Assembly: GCA_030248295.1 (NCBI GenBank)
Contig: JASANH010001263.1
Span: 62,001-126,000 of the forward strand
Source: Mesodorylaimus sp. YZB2_4
Lineage: Eukaryota > Nematoda > Enoplea > Dorylaimida > Dorylaimidae
DNA: 64,000 nucleotides
Direction of reading: 5' to 3'
The notes beneath the pieces are model-generated. The model did no database searches and was not told the DNA's origin. It saw only the letters and a list, made by a program, of their open reading frames with translations. Below are positions 55,601-64,000 of this stretch, piece by piece. Made by a program: the position numbers and the translations under genes. Each line of letters begins with the position of its first letter. The stretch's first letter is position 1.

Positions 55601-57730
55601 GTACTACCGCGCTCGACCCCAATCGATAGCAGTAGAACAACTATCTTCTCAAACCCGTCAAGGTGAAGTTTTAGGCCTATTAGACTACTTAGCGATGAGC
55701 CGCCTTTCGCCATTGGCCCTGGTGGGAAGCGTTGCCAGATGCAGCTTGAATCCGCCAGATCTAGCGGATGTTTTGTCCGACAGCGGGAAAAACAGCGGAT
55801 TGAGTGTTTTAGCGTGATTTGCAGCTAATATTGGGGTTTTCAGCAGATTCTAGCGGATTTATGCCAATCTATGTTCGAGTAGCCTATGCGGGAAGGTTTT
55901 TTTTAACAGCTCGCCCATTTTTCTGCGATTTTTGAGACAGTTTTGTCCGTGCGTTGAGGTCTGAAGGGTCAGGGTTGACGTGGGATGGGGTAGGCAACAC
56001 AATAATTTCGACTATAGGTCTACGATTTTGAATAAAAGACCGTAATTGACAACAAATTCATAGTTGAGTGCTCAGTCGGTATTACAGTAGGCCTAACCAC
56101 AGTCCAGCCTTTGGCACGAGGGTGGGTCTCAATAGCGGTCCCCCCCCCCCCCGTATTCCGTCCTCCTTGTTTGGTATAAATAGAAATTTTCTTTTTTCCC
56201 TCTTCCCTGGCCTTCGACCTCCAGCCTGGTATAAACGATCCTTGAAATATGTAGTTGATGGTACAGCATATGAGCATGTATGAGTAAACGCTTTCTCATA
56301 CGTCGGTATTTGCTGTATTCCATGTTTTATTTGCTAAAGTAGCTCAGTTTTGCGACAAAGCGAATTTTTCAGCGGAGTTTTTAGCGGATTTTTTAACATA
56401 CACAGCGGATTTTTAGCGGATTTCCAGGTCCCTGGCAGCGAGTTTTCAATTTTGCATCTGGCAACGCTGCTGGTGGGTGGTGGAGCGGGTGCATGAGCAT
56501 ACTTTAATGGATGCCCTTGGAGACGTTCTATCATTCACCAAGCTGTCCCTGCGCCAGCTGGAGCGTCTGTCAGGCCCGCGGGTTGGATTTGGAACAGCCG
56601 CTCGGGTCAGAAAACTTTTCGAGTCCAGAGGGCTCGAAAAATTTTTGCAAGCCCGATTTCTCGATGGGACTTGGAAAATTTTTGGGTGCTCCCTAAACTA
56701 CACGAGTACCGATATTTTTTGGTTCTTGACATATAAATAATAATATTTTCCATTCCAGGAATTGCTTTTTTTGAACGGCGATGGATTAGAAATATCTGCT
56801 ATAGTGGACACGAGTGGTAGGAAAAAAGGCCGCGTCATTCCATCAGCCGATTATGATATGGAAAATTCGCAAATGGGATTGCCAATGGCCACCGAAAGTA
56901 TGTGATTAGCCCTGAAAAATATGTAGTTCCTGGAAGAACATGACTTTTTCAGATTGGGAACAAATGGTTACTTCAACGCCTTTATCGTCGACCCCTCCGT
57001 CTGGTGACCTAGCTCTGGCCACACCAGCCGGGAATGAGGCCGCAGGTGCATTCCAATTCCCTGCTTTGGTTGAAGCTAGTTAGTAATTGACTCCATTATC
57101 ATATAATTCATGCAAGGGTGGCAAACTTGAACAGATGGAAAATTTGGTGCCAAAATTAGGGAGAACTGAGAACTCCGCGGTTTCAAATTTTGAATCCGTT
57201 CGCCTTTTCTGTGTACCGGGAATCAGTTGAGGCTTGTTTAGTAATCGTGGACAGTGCGAAAATAATGGGGAAAACGTGAAAAAATCGGGGATCATTTCCC
57301 GCTCCCTGTGCCAACCCTGTTATGGTATCATGTTTTGCTTGCATCAATCTGACACACGGATTTTCGTCCAGGTCAGTCTGATTATCGAAATGAGGATGGC
57401 GAAAATGCAACACTTGTCGAAGAAGACCACGATGACCGGAATCACGTTTGCAATTCGAATTCACTGGAAGCACCAGCTAAAGGCGATGTTCCGGAATCGG
57501 ATGAGGAGTCCGCGCTGCCAGAAGCTGCAGCGGTTCCCGTCGATCAATCAGCTTCAACAAATGATTTGACGGTTGGAGTCGAATCGATGGCACAATCGAT
57601 CACTCCTCGTTCTTCTCCGTCACCACCAACTGCGGAGCGGGTAACTGCTGGCCGCCGTTACCCGCTCCGCATTCGCAGGCCAGCCATGATTTGTCGACTG
57701 TGCAACGTACGGGGAATTCATTTCGATTGA
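49684..57730 (+). CDS. Large-intron gene, unrecognised nuclear-type protein (partial model)
   Basis: Supported exons are 49684-49721, 49777-49856, 49908-50135, 56759-56897, 56953-57078 and 57372-57730; all six join in frame. The product has SNESGEDGKELS, KGYVTPNEETLKKEVEKEYG and PPLRRPARLKIQEPLAV, then NGDGLEISAIVDTSGRKKGR, Ser/Thr/Pro-rich sequence (VTSTPLSSTPPSGDLALATP), an acidic stretch and a basic end (GRRYPLRIRRPAM). Alternatively a 38-base intron at 57641-57678 gives another basic end (FRLNVRRGRRTSP, stop at 57762). The basic and phospho-site-rich composition suggests a chromatin or kinetochore protein, but I do not recognise it. The 6.6-kb intron contains a minus-strand kinase gene and two DNA transposons. 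The 5' end is unresolved. Confidence 0.5.
50271..51110. repeat. Element with GTGGGGGAAACGAC repeats at both ends
   Basis: Units of CGTTTCCCCCAC lie at 50283-50345 in one orientation, and GTGGGGGAAACGAC / GTGGGGGAATCGTC units at 50992-51100 in the other. The interval resembles a non-autonomous element with repetitive inverted ends. Its right part (about 50850-51030) has a diverged direct copy at 53940-54130. Confidence 0.6.
51363..52522 (-). CDS. TTBK/CK1-family protein kinase 2, 331 aa
   Basis: Four exons (52370-52522, 52040-52317, 51704-51980, 51363-51650) join in frame on the minus strand. Motifs: KLGQGAFGAVYEVKD, GAGACK (catalytic Lys), GYLHRDVKPENFAIG, VFVLDLGMVREW (DFG is DLG, as commonly tolerated in some kinases), PFRGNLKYASVNALK, RCDDMWAWFYKVIDLTCGSL and KLDWEEGGQY. 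It is clearly related to kinase 1 at 46627 and the pseudogene at 12530, but shares few intron sequences, so the copies are old. It lies antisense inside the long intron of the 49684-57730 gene and is flanked by the GTGGGGGAAACGAC repeats. Confidence 0.93.
52523..53939. other. Intronic spacer, nothing recognised
   Basis: No exons or clear repeats. Near 53195-53215 the sequence GGGATTGAACCTGGGAC resembles a tRNA B box on the minus strand, but no A box or tRNA fold accompanies it. Confidence 0.45.
53940..54246. repeat. Second copy of the GTGGGGGAAACGAC element end
   Basis: CAAAATTTGAATAGCCGCAG and TTTCTCAAAACTGATGGTGG match 50960-50998, followed by CAGTGAGTCGTTTCCCCCCA and several GTGGGGGAAACGAC / GTGGGGGAATCGTC units. 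It is a direct-orientation, longer version of the right end of the element at 50271-51110. Confidence 0.75.
54375..55433 (+). pseudogene. Merlin/IS1016-type transposase with two in-frame stops
   Basis: One continuous frame, interrupted only by TAA at 54810-54812 and TAA at 55311-55313, codes for a DDE transposase of the Merlin (IS1595/IS1016-like) type. The N-terminal zinc-ribbon-like part has WQYPQCQQYGHLMS and FRCSRNNCARPPFQYLRAGT. The catalytic part has VFEIDECMLVRRKGNC (first Asp), WVFGGVEVGSTKCFLVKVDR, IISDEWAAYNDI (second Asp) and TGACTNHVERMWQKAK (Glu); after the second stop GTHRALLDTYLTEFMWRR continues the family pattern to TAG at 55431. No frameshift was seen. It is a very recent inactivation or a site of sequencing error. 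Confidence 0.85.
55434..56758. other. Intronic region with MITE and low-complexity tracts
   Basis: Holds the hAT-like MITE (55727-56469) listed below and a poly-C run at about 56141-56152 inside it. No exons. Confidence 0.5.
55727..56469. mobile_element. hAT-like MITE, 743 bp, with perfect 8-bp target duplication
   Basis: The left end AAGCGTTGCCAGATGCA and right end TGCATCTGGCAACGCTG are inverted repeats (16 perfect bases) and are flanked on both sides by CTGGTGGG (55719-55726 and 56470-56477). Subterminal AGCGGATTT / AATCCGC motifs occur many times in both ends. An 8-bp duplication and CAG-type termini indicate the hAT superfamily. There is no transposase inside, so it is non-autonomous. 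Confidence 0.9.
57632..57670. repeat. Hairpin in the last exon of the large-intron gene
   Basis: GCGGAGCGGGTAAC (57632-57645) and its exact reverse complement (57657-57670) flank an 11-base loop. The stem overlaps the donor of an alternative 38-base intron (57641-57678). Confidence 0.85.
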
Positions 57731-57762
57731 ACGTGAGGCGTGGAAGGAGAACATCGCCCTGA

Positions 57763-58172
57763 ATTCGGGCATTGCTGTTTTATTACTCAGGGACGATACT
57801 CATTCTTTTGATCGTTCCCTTCTAGTTCTTAATGTTGTGATGTGGCCTTTGTACATTTTTTCGTAGTCTGTTCGGTGGAACTGCCTTTGCCTCTTTTATT
57901 CTGATTTTTCTATTCGATTTCGAGTTTCGATTTTTCTATTCGATTCGATTTTTCTATTCATTTTAGCCAGTACTAATGGGCGTATTTTTCTATTTATTGT
58001 GTAATGCGACATGGCTGATGTGGCCTTTGTGAAGCGATGCTAGTAAGCTCTAGTAAAACACTTCTTGTGTTGCTTTTGTGCCAGACGGGTTCTGGCTGGC
58101 TTGACTCTGGCTGGGTTTGCGGTCACAGTTTGCTGCCCTTGATTCTAATTCTGTCTCTATTATTGGCCCCAG
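57763..58172. other. Spacer with TTTTTCTATTCGAT repeats
   Basis: Short TTTTTCTATTCGAT-type tandem repeats lie at about 57906-57960. Otherwise nothing recognised; upstream exons of the gene at 58173 may be hidden here. Confidence 0.4.
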
Positions 58173-58606
58173 GGCTACGATTCGCCTTGGGGAGGAAAGG
58201 TAGTACTTGGAAATGGCTGCATCGATCGCTCGAGGTTTGTTGGGTCCTATGTTGTCGAAACCGCAGACATCGATTGCATTGGATTTGGTCAGAGCACAGT
58301 GCTACACAGTGTAGTTCAGTGCTGTCGTAATTCCATCGATGGCCTTGCTCTGCGTAACGCTGCCATCATCATATTATCATTTTGGCGAATTGGAGATGTC
58401 AGAGGGAAGATGAGTGAGGTGATCGCCTCGCGGGAAAACGGGCTGCGAATTCTGTGTGAGAACTGGGGTAAGCTCGGACCAATAGCATTTGACTCACGAG
58501 CAGTTTTGACATTCCCATTGCCTGTACACTTCGAATGTTCTTTCTTTTAGCGTTTAAACAGCCCTACCCAAAGGATTTTATTTCGAGCGCCAGGCCTTCC
58601 ATTTAA
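58173..58606 (+). CDS. Possible actin-related-protein (Arp10-like) fragment or divergent gene
   Basis: Two exons, 58173-58467 and 58551-58606, with good splice sites join in frame to a stop (TAA at 58604-58606). They read YDSPWGGKVVLGN, then IDCIGFGQSTVLHSVVQCCR, NSIDGLALRNAAII and DVRGKMSEVIASREN, ending AFKQPYPKDFISSARPSI. Spacing of GGK, the STVLxSVVQC block and the LRNAAII...MSEVI block is faintly like the C-terminal actin fold of Arp10/Arp11, but large parts are missing and the match is by eye only. It could equally be an unrelated gene. No start codon was found upstream. Confidence 0.3.
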
Positions 58607-58866
58607 GTTTGGCCTTTTGCTTATCACTATCCCAGTTTTAGCGTCATTTCGTAGCACGGCCGCAAGGAAGGAATGGCGGAATTTTTATAGAAGCGCCCTC
58701 TCCCCGAAATGCACGCAAAAGCTGAAAAATGTGCGACCTTTGATGATTGAGATTGATGCGGTTTGTGGTGTCATTATCAAAAAAAGTATTTACTTTCCGA
58801 TAGCAAGATTTATGCTGTACTGTAAATGAATAAAACAAACGCCTCACCGCAGTGAACCTTCTGACG

Positions 58867-61800
58867 TCACAAATAGGCTTGCCATCCGTTGTACATAAGG
58901 CATAAATTTCTTGGATCCCTTGCCTGATCGATCAAATGGCTGACCTGAAAGAATCAAGAAGTGATATTTGTTCAACTCAGGCGAGCATAGGCATGGGATG
59001 CTGAATGAAGGCGAGGGAATTCGTTTTTTGTATCTGTCATCTTCGATGAAGGAAAACAGTCTTTTCATGCGACCCTGGGGTAATAAGTAAGTGATAGTGA
59101 GCCCTGTTAAAACCTTTAGTCAAGTCACAGATGTTCAGAGGGACTGATCCTATTGTACCTGCCCCGTTTACTTCCAGTACGATACATTTACATATACATA
59201 TTGAACCTACGCAGACTCACCTGACCATCGACCGACAAGACTTCAGTTTTCTCACGTCCACTTAATTTGTCGCTCACACGAATTATGGCCCTTTCGGCGT
59301 GAACATTTTTGCTTTCAGCTACAAGCACACAAATTAGGACTACGATGTTGGACCACAAAATTTCTCGCTTACCGAATGCTTCCTTCACCAAGTCAGGTAT
59401 GCACTTGAACTTTTCGGGCTGTTTCTGTTGAACCTTAGAATGCGTCAAAGTCCACTGCGACACTGGATCATGCAACAAAATAGACAATATTGGAATAAGC
59501 ACATCCTTGGAGTCTCTCAATACGGAGAGTGCGCGGACGCACGATCGTCGAAACAGGCCGTTGATGCCACAAATCCCCATAGGATTCGTCATTTCTCGAG
59601 TCAGCCGGAATGGAACAGTCTCCGGAGTTGGCAACAGGTGTCCTTGCTCAAATGCCATGCCTGAAAAAAGCAGAATAAAATTCGTCTGGCGATAGTACCA
59701 CATCTCATTTCTCCCCGGGGACTTAGAATTCAGCTCCAAAGTTTCAGCTTCGAACCGGGACAACATTCCAGGAGGATTTTTGAGCGAAAACGACAGCCGA
59801 AACACCAGGGACATACCATGATCGATTTGAATCACTTCTCCAGTGCTCTCATCGATCATTATATTCTGGACATGACGATCGCTCAGGCCGATGATGTGAC
59901 CCACTGAAAGAGAACAACCCTGAAATACTCATTCATTGCAAAACGACCAATTCGTACCCATCGAAGAAACTGCCACGCTAATCGTGTAAGCCCGTCGTCT
60001 CTCGTACCACTCATAGGCGTCGGGAAACCGCTCGTAGAAGAAATGACGAAAGACTGGTCGATGTTCTTTGCACACTTCCAAAAATACTCTTAGCCGCTTA
60101 TCGAAATTGGCTTTCGAAGCTTCCTATAACGAGGCAAAATATGAAAAACAGGCTAACCGTGGAAAGAAAAGTGCTTACAGCAATTCTCTGCCGACAGGCG
60201 TAAGTGCTTTGCGCTTTTGGATTATAGACCGCCCTTGCTCCCTCCTTTCCGTCCAGTCCAACCAAATACTCCCCTGAAAGCGAGGACCAGACGTAGCCTA
60301 CAAGAGCAACTATGTACAAAACCCAAACCACTTGCCCACAGAAATGCAGCCGTCGCAATATTCGATAACTCCGACCGTCGCTGATAAAGGCACAACGTTG
60401 TAGGTCCTCATCGAGCCATACTGACCATCGTAGAAGCCAACTTCAAGTTCTTTTCGTTTTAGCCGTATGTTGACGACCCGAAAGACTTGCTCCATCAGTG
60501 CATCTTGACGCAAATCATCTTGCCCCTAAAATAATCGAATGCCATTCTTAACGTTTCGAACGGTCCTCCCAGCGTCAATACAATTGATGTTTAGGCATCG
60601 GGACACCCTAAGGTTTTGTCGGCTAAACAAAGAAGTCAAGAGTAAGGTTTACCCGCCCTCAGCGAGCAGACCCTTCTGAACCGTAATGCAATTTCTTACT
60701 TTCAACAGGAATTTACGTCGAACTCCGTCTGAACAAAGGCAACTTAATCGCTTCGGAGCACTGACGCCACCCATGGCTGTGGCTTGTTTATCGAAACTGA
60801 CGATTCTGGGTGCCATCTTGTAGTCCCCGGATGGACTTGGCTAAAGAGGCATTCGACTCTAGGGATACAAAAGCTTTGTGGGAGAAGCTTACCTCGATAG
60901 TCATTGTAGGCAATGGGATATCGGATACGGCCGAGAAAATACGTTGCTTGGCAGGAATCTCAGCTAAAATCGAAGACACGCCAGCTTTACGTGCCGCCAC
61001 TACCCAAAAAGGTAAAACCTTACATTGTCCTTTTGTGGAAGGCGCTTTCCAACCATACAAGGCTATTAGGGCATCGGCCAAACGTTTGATGTTCTGAAAT
61101 GTCGCGCCATGTCGACCAACCAATGCTTGGTCCAGAATTTCTTCCGCGGCAGCTTTGCGTCTCTGAAAATACAAAATCTCTTGGCAACATTGGCACGGTT
61201 TTCTAGAAAGCCTCACCTTTTCAATGTCATCCCTAGGATCCGCATTGGCCAAGGCGTAGAGCATATAGAAGGTATGGAACGGGTGGTCAACTACAATACT
61301 CGCCACAACCTGAATCGAGAAGTTAATTAGCAAAACAAAAACTCGACAGCGAAGTTTATGGGAAAAAACCGTTTACCTCGCGAATCAGCTTGGCAAAACC
61401 AGCACTATCGCCATCGATCGGCTTCGTTGTCAAATGTGCAGCGATTTGAGGAAACACAGCCAGCCATTTGTACGATTTGATCAATTTCAGTTGTCTCTGA
61501 AAAAGCAAGATCGAAAAACGGAGCCACTACAAACACAATCATTATTACTTCAACCGCCTTGGAAGCGTCCTTGACTTTGGAATTGTCAAACCACAATGAG
61601 ACAATTCGAAACACAACGACATCGTGATCGTTGCAAAGAGAGAGGACGTTCAAATATGACGAAAGTGCCGTCACCAAATGCGCCCGTTGTCGTTCCTCAA
61701 TTTCAGCCACCTCGTTCTGATCAACAGCGCCTTTGCGCTGCGAAGCGACTAAATAAGTTTTCCTAAAAACCCCGGAGGTCACTAACCAAAATTATTATTC

Positions 61801-64000
61801 GAAAGTATACCGGTACTTACTCTTGCACAGAAGGACCAATAAGAGGCGATTTATTCTTTAAATTCGTGTCCACATTTTGGACTTCTTGCTTCAGTCGTTC
61901 GATATGTTCCTTCTTGGTGGCGAACAACGGCGATTTTACATAATCCGTAATTTCTTGATATTGTCGATTCGCGAACTGAGCCATCGCTAAATGCGCAGCA
62001 CCCAGAGCGGCCGACACTTCGCTTGATCCCTTTGTCCGAGATGCATTTTCCAACAAGCGAGTAGTCTTAAGAGTCCGCAAATTACGCCCTGTTCTTCCCA
62101 TCACTTAACAGACTCACTTCAACAAACTTCTCGTTCGATGTCAGTGGAATGTTGCCAACTGTTCCAATTTGAAGTTTGAACTCACGCAGCAGGACCAAGC
62201 ATCGCGACAGCGCGCATAACAGTTCTGGATCACTATTTCCACGAGCCTGAAAAAATAAAGTTGCGATTGTGGAAGTAATATCAAACTTAAAAAATTATAC
62301 TTTTTCTAATTTAAACGCCAATAACTTCAATAAACTGGAAGCTCGCAAACTTTCTCCGGATGCCCAAAGCAGCTCAACCTCAGCCAAATCGATTTTTGCC
62401 ATACAGGAGTCCAGCGCATTCGATGAATTTCCCAGCAGAGAGGAAAGAGCTTGCTTCGTTTTCTTCAAGACTTGAAGACCGACCTGTCAAATTAGAACTA
62501 AATAGAGGGCGAAGTAAATATTTACATGGATGGCTCTTACGTGATGCAAATTCTTTCGTCGACAAAGTTCTAACAGTTCACACGACACAGGAGTAAATTG
62601 CTTGGCGATCCAGCTTGGCTGCAACTTTTGTGTCAAGTCTTGGAGATCGAGTACACGATTCAGGATAGCGTGCTGGCACCACAATTGATCATCGAAGTAC
62701 TTCGGTTCTAAACAACCGAAAATATCTTCCGCTTTTCCGCTCTTGAACTTGCTCAATGCCGCGTCCAAATCGTCAACGAGTACCAGTTGGTTAAACAAGA
62801 ACTGCGGCGCCATAGGTTCTTGGAGCACGATTTCGGACAGATAATCCCTACAACAAGAATAATTTAAAAATTCCAGCGCCTTTTTGTAAAGTTACTAACG
62901 TCTACTTACCACATCATACCGTCCCCATTTATCGCATCGTTCTTGAAACTTTTTAGCTTCTCAAATACCAGCTGGTTAAAGGTACGAGATTCCGAATCTC
63001 TAAAAAACCAACCAGCATTCCAAATGGTTGTCCATAAAACACACAGTAAGTTCACTTACACCTTGGACTCTTCAAATCTTCCCCATTCACACAGCCTCCA
63101 AGCACAAGAATATTCATTGTCTCGATTTGCTGCATCGCAATTCTTCCCTTTCACATTCTCGCCGCACATAGTCGACGATAGGAGATACCAGGGAATCAGA
63201 TCGCTGGCCCGATCGATGGAGGAATACAAGCTGATCAATTTGCTAATATCGCCGTCCCTTTCGCACGTCATGACTCTGAATCAAAAACCTGTCATTCGTT
63301 GGCCATCGACTACGATTACCACATTCTAAACCAGGATAGAACACATCTCACCTCGCTTTCAGGTTCGTTGCTCCAAATTCGCCCAAACTTTCCACTGCTT
63401 CGACGTCTTTTAATGCCAGATAACTGTCAAGCAACGTACTACCTATTTGCGGTCTCACAGAGACCATATCAGAAAACAAAGACTCGCTGACCCCTCGCAC
63501 GTCGAATCTCATTTCCATGTCGGCGGATCTAAAAGTTTAAATGGGAATAGATTCAAACTGGCTCGAATCCTTTGGGATACTACCTCATCGACTCCGTGCC
63601 GATTTCCATGTACAGCGACGTCATTGACGGAAATCCGACGAGTGAAGCAGCTCTAGCCAGCATCGTGTAATCGATTGGTAAAAATTGATAGCTTTCGAAG
63701 CCAGGCCTCCTAAACAGAACTTGATGACTGAAAAAAGAGAGAACTTTAACCACATACTTAATACGAGCGTGCTGCAGTCGTTTGACGCAGCCCGCAATGC
63801 ATCGTACTGTACGACGAACCATCTCGCAACAAGTATCGCCTAAAATTGGCATAAAAATAATTCTCTCGCTTTAGCATCAAATTCGTCCATGGCTCACTTC
63901 GGATGTTTTCAACGATCTTTCGCAAAACGCCATTCATTTCCCTCGCAGAAAAGGCCGAAAACGATTGATCCTGCCGTATCTTGTGCTCCACGACATAGGG
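58867..64000 (-). CDS. ATM: ATM serine/threonine kinase, C-terminal half (continues beyond right edge)
   Basis: This is the DNA-damage kinase ATM, a PI3K-related kinase. Exons resolved so far on the minus strand: 58867-58944, 59221-59318, 59373-59660, 59817-59903, 59958-60123, 60179-60273, 60336-60525, 60700-60816, 60893-61162, 61217-61309, 61377-61496, 61549-61762 and one from 61821 upward; earlier exons fill 62.1-64.0 kb but are not delimited. The FAT domain includes HLAMAQFANRQYQEITDYVK. The kinase has PTMTIE, GQDDLRQDALMEQVFRVVN, VFLEVCKEHRPVFRHFFYER, GLSDRHVQNIM (catalytic loop), IDHGMAFEQG (the DFG position is DHG), ILPTPETVPFRLTRE-type sequence (LLPTPETVPFRLTRE) and the FATC end DPRNLCLMYNGWQAYL. 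The intron after 60336 has a GC donor. No inactivating change seen. Confidence 0.95.

Noticed and set aside
58037..58172. Signal-peptide-like hydrophobic frame starting MLVSSSKTLLVLLLCQ
   Set aside because: It crosses a good splice acceptor (CCCCAG at 58167-58172) and reads the following exon in the wrong frame; probably intron or leader.

Overview
The window is nuclear DNA of an animal. Most genes are split by short GT-AG introns (commonly about 43-60 bases, some 300-400), proteins use the standard code, and coding DNA is interleaved with many decayed transposons. Several hints point to an ecdysozoan, most likely a nematode: compact introns, three CK1/TTBK-type kinase loci, a short NEK8-like kinase that lacks RCC1 repeats, FLYWCH-type transposon remains, and an intronic minisatellite built on the nematode-type telomere unit (TTAGGC/GCCTAA). 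The species cannot be named from the sequence alone.

Left part (1-18.9 kb): the 3' end of a serpin, a mariner relic with CGGTTCGG-rich flanks, a complete acylaminoacyl-peptidase gene (APEH, 17 exons, 733 aa), a 94-aa coiled-coil gene on the minus strand, a two-TM protein, a TTBK-like kinase pseudogene, a fragment copied from a downstream PP1 gene, a NEK8-like kinase and a LAPTM-like tetraspan protein. Middle (20-41.4 kb): a PP1-type phosphatase with a 200-residue C-terminal extension, a repeat-rich zone, an intact secreted serpin, a broken serpin on the minus strand whose two halves flank an unrelated plus-strand gene, and two large FN3-like membrane proteins that are convergent inverted duplicates with matching nine-exon structures. 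Right part (41.4-64 kb): the last exon of a DEG/ENaC channel, a FLYWCH/MULE-like element containing a LINE 3' end, two intact TTBK-like kinases (the second probably nested in an intron of a host gene), a Merlin-type transposase with two stop codons, a hAT-like MITE with a perfect 8-bp target duplication, a possible actin-related-protein fragment, and the C-terminal half of ATM on the minus strand, running off the right edge.

The genes do not form one pathway. Recurring themes are local duplication with decay (serpins, TTBK kinases, PP1 5' region, FN3 proteins) and repeated colonisation by a tRNA-derived SINE family (five copies), DNA transposons and foldback elements. The observations most worth checking are the serpin reactive-centre loops built from proline-coding repeats (one on a 19-C homopolymer that sets the reading frame), a perfect 64-bp spacerless palindrome, the PP1 fusion, and the inverted FN3 pair. 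I found no defence island, CRISPR array or other clearly new multi-gene system.
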